Shown: positions 18,543 through 27,848, counted from the stretch's first letter. The stretch is 64,000 nt of DNA from Sphingobacterium faecale (GCF_016746095.1 NZ_JAERTY010000008.1:62001-126000); one strand, 5' to 3'. The notes: generated by a model from the sequence alone, not told the origin. Made by a program: numbers and translations.

Positions 18543-18554
18543 CTAAAGCGTTGT

Positions 18555-19037
18555 TTAATTGTACTTTTTAACAATAAGTTCATCCGTAGAGCGGGAAAGT
18601 AGTTCCTTATTCGATACGTGCAGTACTGGATGTATATACCCATCAGCTACCTCACATAGTGGTACGAGCACGAAGTTACGGAGCTGTAGTAAAGGATGAG
18701 GAATAATCAAGTTTTTTGATTCATAGACTTCGTCATTAAAGTAGATGATATCTATGTCTATGAGCCGGGCTCCCCATTTGACAAGTCTAACCCGTCCCAG
18801 TTCAAGTTCTATTTCCTGACAGATTGTTAGGCATTCCTGCTTTTCTAGTGGAGTTTCAATGATCAATACCTGATTGTAGAATAAAGGTTGGTCTTTGACT
18901 CCCCATCCTTCGGAAGTGTAGATGGCGGAAGATTCGACTATTTCCCCGATCCTATCCTGTAACAGGTCAAATGCCCGGCCGATTTGCACTATAGGGGCAC
19001 CTAGATTAGCTCCTAATAGGATATAGATTTTGTTCAT
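18555..19037 (-). CDS. folK: HPPK, 2-amino-4-hydroxy-6-hydroxymethyldihydropteridine pyrophosphokinase
   Basis: The folate-pathway enzyme that transfers pyrophosphate from ATP to 6-hydroxymethyl-7,8-dihydropterin, 160 residues. Signature segments are ILLGANLG near the start, the QPLFYNQV loop, and LIDIDIIYFNDE followed by LIIPHPLLQLRNFVLVPL, the HPPK signature with its Mg-binding Asp pair. The ATG at 19037 is chosen over one three codons upstream because a TATTTTTG promoter box (minus strand, 19044-19051) ends six bases before it, which would make the message leaderless or nearly so. Confidence 0.94.
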   Translation of the reverse strand: MNKIYILLGANLGAPIVQIGRAFDLLQDRIGEIVESSAIYTSEGWGVKDQPLFYNQVLIIETPLEKQECLTICQEIELELGRVRLVKWGARLIDIDIIYFNDEVYESKNLIIPHPLLQLRNFVLVPLCEVADGYIHPVLHVSNKELLSRSTDELIVKKYN

Positions 19038-19120
19038 TTGTTTCAAAAATACAATATTGAACTTTTAAATTCGACAAAACCAATTAAATACGCTAAATTT
19101 AATTTGTAAAAAGATAATTT

Positions 19121-20881
19121 ATGAGCTTTATTAAACAAGTGCTAGCCACTATCACAGGAATACTTATTACGAGTATTATTCTGTTTTTCCTTTTTTTGGT
19201 ATTTATTGGGGTGCTGGTTCAACAGTCATCGCAACCGACCACAGTGGTCGCACCTGCTAAATCGGTACTGTACCTTTCTCTGGACTATAAGATCGTAGAA
19301 AAAACCGAAAGTAATCCGCTTGGGGATTTGAATCTACCTCTTTATAATGTGGAAAAATCTATAGGATTGAATGATGTTCTGGCACGTATAAAAGCGGCCA
19401 AAACGGATGAGAATATAAAAGGTATTTATCTTAACCCTTCCACAGTTGGTATGGGCTTTGCCAGTTTGAAGGCCATACGTGACGCGCTATTAGATTTTAA
19501 GGAGTCCAAAAAGTTTATCATTGCCTATAGTGAAGGTTATTCTCAAAAAGCCTATTACTTGTCTACCGTAGCAGATAGTGTATATCTGAATCCTCAGGGA
19601 TCGCTGGATTTTAGAGGGTTGAGTTCTTCCGTCGTATTTATGAAAGAAGCGATGGATAAATTGGGCGTTGAGATGCAGGTTATCAAAGTGGGGACTTATA
19701 AGTCGGCAGTAGAGCCATTTATACTTAATGAGATGAGTGATGCTAATAGGGAGCAGGTTACGTCTTATCTGGGGAGCATTTATAACTCTTTTTTAGCCGA
19801 TATTTCGCAAGCTAGAAAACAATCGGTAGATTCCTTGAAAAGCATTGCAAATGAATACCTGATCCGAAATGCAGATGACGCTCTTCGTTATAAATTTATC
19901 GATGGGAAAATATATAAAGATGAGCTGCTATCCAAACTGAAAAAGCGATTAGATCTTGCAGAAGATAAAGATATCTCATCTGTCTCCATTTTGAATTATG
20001 GTGGTAGTCCCGCAAGTACATCAGGGGGTAAAATTGCCGTGTTATATGCCTATGGTGATATCGTAGATGGTGAAGGCTCTATGGGGCAGATCGGAGGAGA
20101 TAAAATTTCGAGAGAACTCCGTAAGTTACGTAGAGATAAAGACATCAAAGCGGTAGTTTTACGAGTTAATTCGGGTGGAGGATCTGCGTTAGCTTCGGAT
20201 ATCATTTGGAGAGAGGTAGAGCTGATCAAAAAAGAAAAGCCGATCGTAGTATCTATGGGAGATTATGCTGCTTCGGGAGGATATTATATTGCCGCCGCCG
20301 CTGATTCTATTTTCGCAGAATCTACAACACTTACAGGATCTATCGGTGTTTTTGGATTAATACCAAATTTTAAGGGGTTATTAAATAACAAACTAGGGAT
20401 TCATATTGATGAAGTCAGCACCGGTAAGTTTTCGAGTCTGATGGGAAATCCTGATAAACCATTGACCGCTGAAGAACGGTCTATTATACAGATGGAGGTA
20501 AATAGGACTTATTCGACATTTATGGAACGTGTTGCTAATGGACGTAAGATGAATGTGCAAGCTGTAGACAGTATCGGACAAGGTAGAGTTTGGACCGGGC
20601 AGCAGGCATTGGAATTAGGATTAGTAGATGCAATAGGTAATCTACAACGGGCAGTTGCATCAGCTGCCACGAAGGCTGATCTTAAAGATTATCAGATTGT
20701 AGAACTACCGGAAAAAACTGATCCATTTGCGAGTATATTATCTTCTTCAAAGGATAGAGTAAAGATGTGGTTATTCGGTGAAGAGCTGGGAGATTACCAG
20801 AAGTATTTGTTGGATGTTACCAAGGTTTTAAAGCATACTGGTATACAAGCTCGATTACCTTATCAGATAGAAATATATTAG
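19121..20881 (+). CDS. sppA: Signal peptide peptidase SppA, long form
   Basis: A membrane-anchored serine protease of 586 residues that degrades signal peptides left in the inner membrane. One N-terminal transmembrane helix (residues ~5-32) is followed by two S49 domains, as in the E. coli 67K type. The Lys general base is Lys194 (GTYKSAVEPF) in the first domain and the nucleophile is Ser385 (YAASGGYYIA) in the second, the expected split catalytic dyad. It diverges from folK, with an 83-base gap. pgk follows 101 bases downstream. Confidence 0.93.
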   Translation: MSFIKQVLATITGILITSIILFFLFLVFIGVLVQQSSQPTTVVAPAKSVLYLSLDYKIVEKTESNPLGDLNLPLYNVEKSIGLNDVLARIKAAKTDENIKGIYLNPSTVGMGFASLKAIRDALLDFKESKKFIIAYSEGYSQKAYYLSTVADSVYLNPQGSLDFRGLSSSVVFMKEAMDKLGVEMQVIKVGTYKSAVEPFILNEMSDANREQVTSYLGSIYNSFLADISQARKQSVDSLKSIANEYLIRNADDALRYKFIDGKIYKDELLSKLKKRLDLAEDKDISSVSILNYGGSPASTSGGKIAVLYAYGDIVDGEGSMGQIGGDKISRELRKLRRDKDIKAVVLRVNSGGGSALASDIIWREVELIKKEKPIVVSMGDYAASGGYYIAAAADSIFAESTTLTGSIGVFGLIPNFKGLLNNKLGIHIDEVSTGKFSSLMGNPDKPLTAEERSIIQMEVNRTYSTFMERVANGRKMNVQAVDSIGQGRVWTGQQALELGLVDAIGNLQRAVASAATKADLKDYQIVELPEKTDPFASILSSSKDRVKMWLFGEELGDYQKYLLDVTKVLKHTGIQARLPYQIEIY

Positions 20882-20982
20882 ATGAGTTTTTTTGTAATAT
20901 TTTTTTACAGTATGGTGGGAATGCAAAGCAATTTATATAAGTTTACGCCTCAAATCAACTTAAATACTTTTAGATACAGTGT

Positions 20983-22173
20983 ATGAAAACAATTGACGAT
21001 TTAAATTTTTCTGGTGAAAAGGCCTTAATCCGGGTTGACTTTAATGTGCCTCTTGATGCGGATTTTAATATTACGGATGATAACAGGATTCAAGGAGCTG
21101 CTCCAACAATAAAGAAGATTCTCGCTGATGGTGGTGCTGTGGTATTGATGTCTCACCTGGGACGGCCAAAAGAAGGTCCGACAGATAAGTTTTCGTTGCG
21201 ACATATTGTTTCACATCTTTCGAAGGTATTAGGAGTGGATGTACAGTTTGCTGACGACTGCATTGGTGAGCAGGCCCTTGAAAAGGCAGCAAATCTTAAA
21301 TCTGGAGAGGTTTTGTTGTTGGAAAACCTTCGTTTTTATAAGGAAGAAGAAAAAGGAGACATCGCGTTCGCTGAAAAGTTATCTAAGTTGGGGGATGTCT
21401 ATGTTAATGATGCTTTTGGAACAGCGCACCGCGCTCACGCTTCTACTGCTATTGTGGCACAGTTCTTCCCGACAGCCAAGTATTTTGGCTACCTGATGGC
21501 TGCAGAACTGAACAATGCCGAAAAGGTACTGAATCACCCCAATAGACCGTTTACAGCAATTATGGGTGGGGCTAAGGTCTCGGATAAGATACAGCTGATC
21601 GAAGCATTGTTGGATAAGGTGGATAACCTGATCATTGGTGGAGGAATGGCATACACCTTTGTTAAAGCTCGTGGTGGTGAAATCGGGAAATCATTGGTGG
21701 AAATGGATAAGTTAGATCTGGCTAATGAGCTGGTGCAAAAAGCAGAAGAGAAAGGCGTCAATCTAGTATTGCCTACGGATGCACAGATAGCGGATAGTTT
21801 TTCGAATGATGCTAAAACATACGATGGACCTAATGATCAGATTCCTACTGATCTTCAAGGATTGGATATTGGAAGTAAGTCATCCCGACATTTTGCAGAA
21901 GTGATATCCGCATCCAATACCCTGTTGTGGAACGGGCCTATGGGAGTCTTCGAATTTGATACGTTTGCTACGGGTACTAAAGCTGTAGCTGATGCGATTG
22001 TAGCAGCTACAGAGCGAGGAGCATTTTCTTTGATCGGTGGAGGAGATTCGGCAGCGGCGATTGCTAAATTTGGAATGACAGAACATGTGAGTTATGTGAG
22101 TACAGGTGGAGGCGCTTTGCTGGAATATATGGAGGGGAAAGAGTTGCCAGGTGTTGCTGCAATAAATGCTTAG
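20983..22173 (+). CDS. pgk: Phosphoglycerate kinase
   Basis: The glycolytic enzyme that converts 1,3-bisphosphoglycerate and ADP to 3-phosphoglycerate and ATP, 396 residues, the standard bacterial length. Signatures are RVDFNVPLD near residue 17, the substrate-binding SHLGRPKEG, the hinge region around GGAKVSDKI, and the C-terminal nucleotide loop [13 protein letters not shown]. The gene ends in a clean Rho-independent terminator, so it closes the transcription unit that may begin at sppA. Confidence 0.98.
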   Translation: MKTIDDLNFSGEKALIRVDFNVPLDADFNITDDNRIQGAAPTIKKILADGGAVVLMSHLGRPKEGPTDKFSLRHIVSHLSKVLGVDVQFADDCIGEQALEKAANLKSGEVLLLENLRFYKEEEKGDIAFAEKLSKLGDVYVNDAFGTAHRAHASTAIVAQFFPTAKYFGYLMAAELNNAEKVLNHPNRPFTAIMGGAKVSDKIQLIEALLDKVDNLIIGGGMAYTFVKARGGEIGKSLVEMDKLDLANELVQKAEEKGVNLVLPTDAQIADSFSNDAKTYDGPNDQIPTDLQGLDIGSKSSRHFAEVISASNTLLWNGPMGVFEFDTFATGTKAVADAIVAATERGAFSLIGGGDSAAAIAKFGMTEHVSYVSTGGGALLEYMEGKELPGVAAINA

Positions 22174-22194
22174 TTCGTAGCTATAAAGAATCAT

Positions 22195-22219
22195 AAAAGC
22201 CGCATATTATGCGGCTTTT
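22195..22219 (+). terminator. Terminator of pgk
   Basis: An 11-base-pair stem (aaaagccgcat with atgcggctttt) and 3-base loop, followed by a T-rich run, 21 bases past the pgk stop codon. Confidence 0.9.
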
Positions 22220-22260
22220 GTTTTTATAAGTTGGTCTACATAAGGAGTGTAAATAAAAAA

Positions 22261-22286
22261 AGGGATTTGTTAAAAAACAAATCCCT
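22261..22286 (-). terminator. Terminator of the small basic protein gene
   Basis: An 11-base-pair stem (agggatttgtt with aacaaatccct) followed on the minus strand by a T-run, 20 bases beyond the stop codon at 22307-22309. Confidence 0.85.
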
Positions 22287-22306
22287 TTCCTATATTATAA
22301 GCATGC

Positions 22307-22486
22307 TTATTTAGCTTCTGCTTCTAATTTGTTTAAAATCTCATCGTTTTTAGTGATTTGACTATGCTTAGGCATTGCTGAGCGTGATCCTAACTCGATG
22401 TTACGGCCCAAGCTTAGAAACTGAACTTCCATACGTGAAGTAGTTTTGTTTCTTCTATCTTTTCTTTTTAAACGTGTAACTCCCAT
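22307..22486 (-). CDS. Small basic conserved-looking protein
   Basis: A 59-residue reading frame with a very basic N-terminal third (MGVTRLKRKDRRNKTTSRME) and an acidic C-terminal end (LNKLEAEAK). It has no Cys, no signal peptide and no membrane segment. It sits 34 bases downstream of tRNA-Cys on the same strand and ends at a strong terminator with no other promoter box between, so it is very probably co-transcribed with the tRNA. Size, charge and position suggest a small RNA- or ribosome-associated protein, but I do not recognise a named family. Confidence 0.75.
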   Translation of the reverse strand: MGVTRLKRKDRRNKTTSRMEVQFLSLGRNIELGSRSAMPKHSQITKNDEILNKLEAEAK

Positions 22487-22520
22487 TTTATTATAATATT
22501 TTTTTGTACGTTATAAAACG

Positions 22521-22591
22521 AGGTCGGAAGCGGATTCGAACCGCTGTAGGAGGTTTTGCAGACCTCAGCCTAGCCACTCGGCCATCCGACC
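22521..22591 (-). tRNA. tRNA-Cys(GCA)
   Basis: A full cloverleaf of 71 bases on the minus strand. The acceptor stem pairs ggtcgga with tccgacc; the anticodon loop CTGCAAA carries anticodon GCA between GAGGT and ACCTC; the T-arm has GGTTCGAATCC. No CCA is encoded. Confidence 0.97.
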
Positions 22592-22906
22592 CTTTACCCT
22601 TACTGGGCATGCAAAAGTAAACTTAAAAATTGAAAAAGCAAAATTTATTGTAAAAACCTTTGTCTTGGAATGATAGTTAGATTGCGAAGCCGGCTATATG
22701 TAAACGCGATAGATATTTTCTTGTAGAAATATATTTACCTTTTTCTATCATAAAGGCTTTTGAAAGAGATAGAAGGGGCATGCTCTGAGTAGTATAATTA
22801 TTCTTTAGGACAGGAATTAAGTTTGGTATCAAATTTGAATATACCTTAATCGAAGGGATTGTCTGTTCAGTCCCAGAGACAAAAAAAGAGTATTAAAATA
22901 AATGTT
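22592..22906. other. Intergenic region upstream of tRNA-Cys and a beta-barrel gene
   Basis: This 315-base gap holds the tRNA-Cys promoter at its left end. Towards the right end there is a TAAGTTTG sequence at 22818-22825 that could drive the beta-barrel gene, but no TTG sits at the proper distance. Nothing else is seen. Confidence 0.5.
22612..22641 (-). promoter_or_regulatory. Promoter of tRNA-Cys
   Basis: On the minus strand TTG (complement of 22639-22641), a 19-base spacer and TACTTTTG (complement of 22612-22619) match the Bacteroidota consensus and lie 20 bases upstream of the tRNA. Confidence 0.75.
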
Positions 22907-23509
22907 ATGAAAAAAGTTTTACTATCATTAGGTGTTGCATTATTAACAGCTGTTGGAGCGCAGGCTCAGGTTGGTTATGGAGTGAAGGCAGGTCTAAACT
23001 TTCCTAAGTTGAATTATTCTGGAGGAAATGTAAGTTATACTACGAGTGCAGCTACTAATTTTTATCTTTCCGGTTATGCAAGTATTCCTGCTGCGACTAA
23101 TTTTGCTATTCAACCAGGAGTCTCTTTGCAAGGTAAAGGAGGAAAAGTTGAAGTAGGTAGTCTAACCACTACTAGAAATCTAATGTCTATTGAAATTCCT
23201 GTTAATGCGGTATACTATATTCCTACTGGAGCTACTGGATCTGTTTTTGTTGCTGCTGGACCATATGTTGGTTTTAACGTGTCGGGTAAAGATAAGGCGG
23301 GTGATGTAAAAACAGATATTAAATTTGGTTCAAAAGATGACCAATTAAAGGTTGTTGATTATGGGGTGAATTTCCAATTGGGCTATAAATTGTCAAATGG
23401 TTTGTTAATTAATGGAGGTTATGGCCTAGGCTTAGGAAATATGTCTAATGTCGATGCCTTAAAAATTAAGAACAACGTATTCTCTGTGGGTATTGGTTTT
23501 GAGATCTAA
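22907..23509 (+). CDS. Outer membrane beta-barrel protein (copy A)
   Basis: A 200-residue protein with a signal peptide (MKKVLLSLGVALLTAVGAQA) and a small eight-strand-like beta-barrel. It starts VGYGVKAGLNFPKL after cleavage and ends with an aromatic/hydrophobic strand (FSVGIGFEI), as expected for insertion by the BAM complex. The ATG at 22907 is used; the 16 codons upstream in frame look like leader. It fits the porin-family or PorT-like beta-barrel group of Bacteroidota. A paralog follows at 23661. Function is unknown. Confidence 0.85.
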   Translation: MKKVLLSLGVALLTAVGAQAQVGYGVKAGLNFPKLNYSGGNVSYTTSAATNFYLSGYASIPAATNFAIQPGVSLQGKGGKVEVGSLTTTRNLMSIEIPVNAVYYIPTGATGSVFVAAGPYVGFNVSGKDKAGDVKTDIKFGSKDDQLKVVDYGVNFQLGYKLSNGLLINGGYGLGLGNMSNVDALKIKNNVFSVGIGFEI

Positions 23510-23535
23510 GTATTTGTTCTTTAATCATAAAATTG

Positions 23536-23561
23536 CCCCTTGGAGAAATTTCTCCAAGGGG
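23536..23561 (+). terminator. Terminator of beta-barrel copy A
   Basis: A perfect 26-base palindrome (ccccttggagaaa and its complement) followed by six T, 26 bases past the stop codon. Confidence 0.9.
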
Positions 23562-23581
23562 TTTTTTGTTTTAAACGGATT

Positions 23582-23640
23582 TGGTACAAGACAAACAAAT
23601 ATAGTTTGTTGGATTCAGTGAATAATATTTATCTTCGTTG
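23582..23640 (+). repeat. Promoter-containing direct repeat, copy 1
   Basis: A 59-base segment about 85-90% identical to 24365-24423. It includes TTG at 23609-23611, an 18-base spacer and TATCTTCG at 23630-23637, a slightly degraded -7 box. It lies just upstream of beta-barrel copy B. Confidence 0.85.
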
Positions 23641-23660
23641 TTTATTAATCTAATAGCCTA

Positions 23661-24338
23661 ATGAATTTTAAAGTTTTAATTTTTGTTATCTTCTGCTCTA
23701 TGAGTACTTTAGCATTTTCTCAGGTACGCTACGGAGTCGTTGGAGGCGGCAACTTATCAAGATTAGCAGTTCCTGACAGTGAGCCTAATTCAAAATCTGG
23801 TATAGGTTTTTTTGTTGGAGGTTATGTAGATGTCCCATTGAATTCTGCCCTATCTATTAGGTCTGGACTGAATTTTCAGCGTATAGGTGTTAGAAATGAT
23901 TTTAGGGAAATAGTGTCGATAGAGCGTAGGATGAATTCTTTAGAGCTTCCGGTTCATGTAACCTATGCTATACCTATTCGTGAGGCGGGGAATTTGCTTA
24001 TTGGAGTTGGTCCTTTTGTAGGTTTGCAATTAAGTGGCAAGATAAAGGAGACATGGGAGGAAATTGATGTAACTAATGAGGGTATTTCATTTCCTTCAGG
24101 GGATTTTGAATCGGATATAGTATATTCAGGAGATCATGCTTTAATGAATCGGTTTGATTATGGAATCAGCTCTCTATTAGGCTATAAATTTGGGAATGGA
24201 CTGTTTATTCGGGTGGGATATAATATCGGGCTCGCACAGTTGAACAAACGACAAGAGGAATTTCAGTTTAATACGGGCCAAAAAGAATATAAAGAAAACA
24301 GCCGTGTCGTTTCTTTGGGAATAGGGTTTGAGTTTTAA
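23661..24338 (+). CDS. Outer membrane beta-barrel protein (copy B)
   Basis: A 225-residue paralog of the protein encoded at 22907. The signal peptide ends LAFSQ (residues ~1-21), and the mature start VRYGVVGGGNLSRL parallels VGYGVKAGLNFPKL of copy A. It keeps the GNLLIGVGPFVGLQLSGKI segment (GSVFVAAGPYVGFNVSGK in copy A) and the final strand VVSLGIGFEF. It has an extra loop near residues 135-155. Its promoter is a copy of the one in front of lipA, so it was probably duplicated or inserted here. Function is unknown. Confidence 0.85.
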   Translation: MNFKVLIFVIFCSMSTLAFSQVRYGVVGGGNLSRLAVPDSEPNSKSGIGFFVGGYVDVPLNSALSIRSGLNFQRIGVRNDFREIVSIERRMNSLELPVHVTYAIPIREAGNLLIGVGPFVGLQLSGKIKETWEEIDVTNEGISFPSGDFESDIVYSGDHALMNRFDYGISSLLGYKFGNGLFIRVGYNIGLAQLNKRQEEFQFNTGQKEYKENSRVVSLGIGFEF

Positions 24339-24364
24339 GCATGATATTGATCCGGTCTTGAATA

Positions 24365-24423
24365 TGATACAAGACAAACAAATCTTGTCTGTTGGATTCA
24401 GCGAATAATATTTATCTTTGTAG
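24365..24423 (+). repeat. Promoter-containing direct repeat, copy 2
   Basis: The second copy of the 59-base element at 23582-23640, lying just upstream of lipA. This copy keeps a perfect TATCTTTG box. The two copies are 783 bases apart and flank beta-barrel copy B. Confidence 0.85.
24392..24420 (+). promoter_or_regulatory. Promoter of lipA, leaderless start
   Basis: TTG at 24392-24394, an 18-base spacer and TATCTTTG at 24413-24420. The box ends four bases before the lipA ATG, so transcription would begin at about the first base of the start codon. Confidence 0.7.
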
Positions 24424-24424
24424 C

Positions 24425-25306
24425 ATGATTGAATTGCCTGTTATACCTGTAAATCAGACACAGCGTAAACCGGATTGGTTACGCGTGAAACTTCCTGTAG
24501 GGAAAGAATATCGCCATGTACGTAGTTTGGTCGATGAGCATAAGCTTCATACCATTTGTGAGAGTGGTAATTGTCCAAATATGGGAGAGTGCTGGGGAGC
24601 TGGTACGGCTACTTTTATGATTTTAGGTAATATCTGTACACGTTCTTGTTCTTTCTGCGCGGTAGCCACTGGGAGACCTCTGCCAGTAGATGTAGATGAA
24701 CCAAATAGAGTAGCAATTTCTGTTAAGTTAATGGGAGTAAAGCACTGTGTGATAACGTCGGTCGATCGTGATGATTTGAAAGATGGGGGATCGACTATCT
24801 GGGCGGAAACTATTCAGGCTATCCGTCGTGAAAGCCCGGAAACAACTTTAGAAACACTTCTTCCCGACTTTAAAGGACAGTGGGATAATCTTGACCGCGT
24901 CATTGCGGTAAGGCCGGAGGTGGTGTCGCATAATTTAGAGACTGTACGCCGGTTGACAAGAGAAGTGCGTATACAGGCTAAATATGACCGCTCTTTGGAA
25001 TGTTTGCGTCGTATTTCGGAAGCAGGGTTGCGGACCAAATCGGGTATCATGTTAGGTCTGGGAGAAACTGAAGAGGATGTGATCGAAGCCATGCAGGATC
25101 TGTATAACGTGGGGGTGCATATTCTAACTTTGGGACAATATTTGCAACCTACCAAAGCACATCATCCGGTAGTGGATTGGGTTACGCCTGCGCAATTCGA
25201 TAAATACAAAGAGATAGGATTGAAAATGGGATTCAAATATGTGGAGTCGGGACCATTGGTACGTTCTTCCTACCATGCTGAGAAACATCTATTCGATATG
25301 CAATAA
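24425..25306 (+). CDS. lipA: Lipoyl synthase
   Basis: A radical-SAM enzyme of 293 residues that inserts two sulfurs into protein-bound octanoyl groups to make lipoyl cofactors. Both iron-sulfur clusters are visible: the auxiliary cluster Cys45, Cys50 and Cys56 ([12 protein letters not shown]) and the radical-SAM CxxxCxxC motif Cys71, Cys75, Cys78. The conserved C-terminal RSSYHAE segment supplies the Ser ligand of the auxiliary cluster. The start at 24425 fits the family; the ATG at 24392 lies inside the promoter repeat and is rejected. Confidence 0.97.
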   Translation: MIELPVIPVNQTQRKPDWLRVKLPVGKEYRHVRSLVDEHKLHTICESGNCPNMGECWGAGTATFMILGNICTRSCSFCAVATGRPLPVDVDEPNRVAISVKLMGVKHCVITSVDRDDLKDGGSTIWAETIQAIRRESPETTLETLLPDFKGQWDNLDRVIAVRPEVVSHNLETVRRLTREVRIQAKYDRSLECLRRISEAGLRTKSGIMLGLGETEEDVIEAMQDLYNVGVHILTLGQYLQPTKAHHPVVDWVTPAQFDKYKEIGLKMGFKYVESGPLVRSSYHAEKHLFDMQ

Positions 25307-25320
25307 TAAGAATAGTATAA

Positions 25321-25350
25321 AAAAGGGGATAGCTTCGGCTATCCCCTTTT
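25321..25350. terminator. Bidirectional terminator with UUCG loop
   Basis: A 13-base-pair stem capped by a stable ttcg tetraloop, with A and T tracts on either side. It lies between lipA and the convergent amidohydrolase gene. Confidence 0.9.
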
Positions 25351-25376
25351 TATTTTAATGAATCACGTTCGCAGAT

Positions 25377-27020
25377 CTATTGAGAACTCCGTTGGAATAC
25401 TGTTTCTCCTCCAATGACAGTACGTAAGGTTTTTACGTTACGGATTTCCTCATAAGGAACTTCCATAATATCTTTTGCTAGGATTACAAAGTCTGCATCT
25501 TTGCCTTTTTCGATCGATCCCCTCTTCTTTTCCTCAAAGCAGGAGAAAGCTGCCCATATTGTCATCCCTTTTAATGCTTCCTCACGACTGAGCGCATTTT
25601 CCATCTGGAATCCACCTGCTGGGTATCCCGAATGGTCTACACGGGCAATAGCGGCATGAAATCCATATAAAGGATTAAAATGTTCTATGGGGAAATCTGA
25701 TCCAATAGCTACTTTGCCATACTGCTCCAGTAGATCTTTGTAGGCGTAAGCTCCTTTGATCCGATCGTCTCCTAACCGCTGTGGTGCCCAGTACATATCC
25801 GAGGTAGCATGGGTCGGCTGTATTGATGGAATGATATGAAACTGGTTGAATTTTGCAAAGTCATTTGGAGCAATGATCTGTGCATGTTCGATACGCCATC
25901 TTCTCGCCTTATTGTCGGTAAGATATTTGCCGTATACATCTAATATCAACCGGTTTGCTGAGTCGCCGATGGCGTGTGTATTGACCTGATATTCGCTGTT
26001 TGCTAATTTTTTGATAGTTTCATCAAATTGTTCAGGCGTGTGTAATAAGAAACCCTTTGTTGGGGAATCATGATAGTGTTCTAAGAGACATGCTCCTCGG
26101 GATCCTAAGGCTCCATCTGCTAATAACTTGATGGACCGTATCGTTAATCTGTCGGTCTCGAATAGATCTTCTTTGATATAACGGTCAATCTGTGAAGGAT
26201 CGGCTAGTATCATGGCATAATCCCGTATTTTAAGCTGTCCTTTGGCGTAGAAGGTCTTTAGGTAATCGATCTCCTCATCGTTTAGACCTGCATCGACTAT
26301 ACTCGTTAAACCTACGGAGACAAGTGAGTCCTGTGCTTGTTGAAGAAATCTTAGTGTGCTCTGCTCATCGTGTTTTGGTAGGTGTTTACTGACTAAGGGC
26401 ATAGCATTGTCGATTAATAAACCATCAGGTTTACCTAATGCATCCGGAGAGATAAGCCCACCCTGTACTTCGAAGACAGAGTCCAGCCGTGCAATCTTTA
26501 ATGCTGCTGTATTAACGAGAGCAGCATGGTAATCTACACGGGAAAGATAAATCGGGATATCGGGAAAGTACTTGTCTAAGCTGTCTTTTGTCGGAAAAGC
26601 TTTTCCTGGCCATAGGTTTTGATCCCATCCACCGCCGATAATCCATTTTTTATCTGGGTTTTTCTGTTGGTATTTCTGAAGTCGATCAATGAGTTCCTCC
26701 ATCGATTTTGTCCCATTTAAATCTACCTCTTGAAAAAGATTTGCCAATTCGAAATAGTGAGCATGCGCATCATAAAATCCGGGATAGACCGGAGTTTGTT
26801 GGGCATCAATTATTTCTTTGGCTTTATAGCGCTTTAGAATATCTTTTGAAGTACCAATGTCTATAAAAATACCATTCTTTACAGCAAAAGCTTCGTGAAC
26901 GGCAAATGACGAGTCTACGCTGTATATTTTAGCGTTATGTACAATAAGATCCACTTCAGTATTACTGGTGCAGCGAATAAACAGAAGTGCTGTTAAAAAA
27001 AATAAAAATAGGTTTTTCAT
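25377..27020 (-). CDS. Amidohydrolase family lipoprotein (YtcJ-like)
   Basis: A 547-residue metal-dependent hydrolase. The N-terminus is a lipoprotein signal (lipobox ending Cys17, LLFIRC), so it is probably anchored at the envelope. Metal-binding hallmarks are YDAHAHYFE near residue 83, QVNTHAIGDSANRL in the middle and IGSDFPIE near the end, consistent with the amidohydrolase_3 group. Related proteins are annotated as predicted exoenzyme regulators or N-acyl-amino-acid hydrolases; the substrate is unknown. It is monocistronic between two terminators. Confidence 0.87.
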   Translation of the reverse strand: MKNLFLFFLTALLFIRCTSNTEVDLIVHNAKIYSVDSSFAVHEAFAVKNGIFIDIGTSKDILKRYKAKEIIDAQQTPVYPGFYDAHAHYFELANLFQEVDLNGTKSMEELIDRLQKYQQKNPDKKWIIGGGWDQNLWPGKAFPTKDSLDKYFPDIPIYLSRVDYHAALVNTAALKIARLDSVFEVQGGLISPDALGKPDGLLIDNAMPLVSKHLPKHDEQSTLRFLQQAQDSLVSVGLTSIVDAGLNDEEIDYLKTFYAKGQLKIRDYAMILADPSQIDRYIKEDLFETDRLTIRSIKLLADGALGSRGACLLEHYHDSPTKGFLLHTPEQFDETIKKLANSEYQVNTHAIGDSANRLILDVYGKYLTDNKARRWRIEHAQIIAPNDFAKFNQFHIIPSIQPTHATSDMYWAPQRLGDDRIKGAYAYKDLLEQYGKVAIGSDFPIEHFNPLYGFHAAIARVDHSGYPAGGFQMENALSREEALKGMTIWAAFSCFEEKKRGSIEKGKDADFVILAKDIMEVPYEEIRNVKTLRTVIGGETVFQRSSQ

Positions 27021-27112
27021 ATTTGTGTAATCTGCTTATATTTTTGGTTTCAATTGTTCTTAAATGTACCGTTTTTTAGCAAGAAATAAAAAATAAAGCA
27101 TATTGGTCTAAA

Positions 27113-27154
27113 AAAGCGGAGAGCCCAATATTATAATATTGGGCTCTCCGCTTT
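27113..27154. terminator. Long terminator hairpin after the Nfu gene
   Basis: A perfect 21-base-pair palindrome (aaagcggagagcccaatatta and its complement) with A tracts on the left, lying 18 bases past the stop codon of the Nfu gene on the minus strand. It could also protect the upstream end of the amidohydrolase gene. Confidence 0.85.
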
Positions 27155-27171
27155 ATCTATAGTTGTTGAAA

Positions 27172-27726
27172 TTACAGGGCTTCTGCAACAACTTCTTCTA
27201 CTTCAGGAACCATACGCTTTAATAGTCCTTCGATACCAGCCTTTAGGGTAATAGTTGAAGAAGGGCAGCCGCTACAAGATCCTCTGAGCTCTACCGTAAC
27301 AATCCCTTCCTCAAAGGATTTATAGGCGATGGCACCACCATCTTGTTCTACAGCGGGGCGGACGTAGTCATGAAGAACCTGTTGTATTTTGATTTCAGTC
27401 TCCGTTCCTTCAAAAGATACGTCTTGGTCGCTTATAATCTCCTGTACTTTTAGCTCAGATTCAACAGCTCCTTTCACAAAATCTTTTAATATAGCCTCTA
27501 TATCGCTCCATTCGGCGTCTTCAGATTTTGTAATCGTGACAAAATTGCTTGCAAAGAAGACGCCGTTTACAAAGTTGAATTTAAATAGTTCTTTGGCAAA
27601 AGGGGATTCTTGAGCCTTTTCTCTGTCAGGGTAATCCACACTCCCATTGATAAGAAGCTTGTTGACCAAGAACTTCATGGTAGCAGGATTGGGAGTACTT
27701 TCTGTATATACGTTTATTGTAGCCAT
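27172..27726 (-). CDS. NifU/Nfu-type iron-sulfur scaffold protein
   Basis: A cytoplasmic iron-sulfur carrier of 184 residues. Residues ~1-90 are an Nfu N-terminal domain (TESTPNPATMKFLVN), and residues ~112-184 are the NifU C-terminal domain with the cluster-binding CSGC pair at Cys151 and Cys154. This two-domain form resembles mitochondrial and bacterial Nfu, which delivers 4Fe-4S clusters to targets such as lipoyl synthase. The lipA gene is 2 kb away, a thematic neighbour but not in the same operon. Confidence 0.9.
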   Translation of the reverse strand: MATINVYTESTPNPATMKFLVNKLLINGSVDYPDREKAQESPFAKELFKFNFVNGVFFASNFVTITKSEDAEWSDIEAILKDFVKGAVESELKVQEIISDQDVSFEGTETEIKIQQVLHDYVRPAVEQDGGAIAYKSFEEGIVTVELRGSCSGCPSSTITLKAGIEGLLKRMVPEVEEVVAEAL

Positions 27727-27848
27727 TTTTTTATTTTAAAAGTATGGAAGTTATAAATAGTAACTTCGTTTTATCCGTTCAAAGATAGGATATAAGTGTT
27801 TGATACACGTCATTGTTTCGTAAAACCTTACGTTTCAGGACATGTGTT

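Noticed and set aside
20891..20945. A promoter for pgk at TAAGTTTA
   Set aside because: The box deviates from TAnnTTTG and no TTG lies at the proper spacing.
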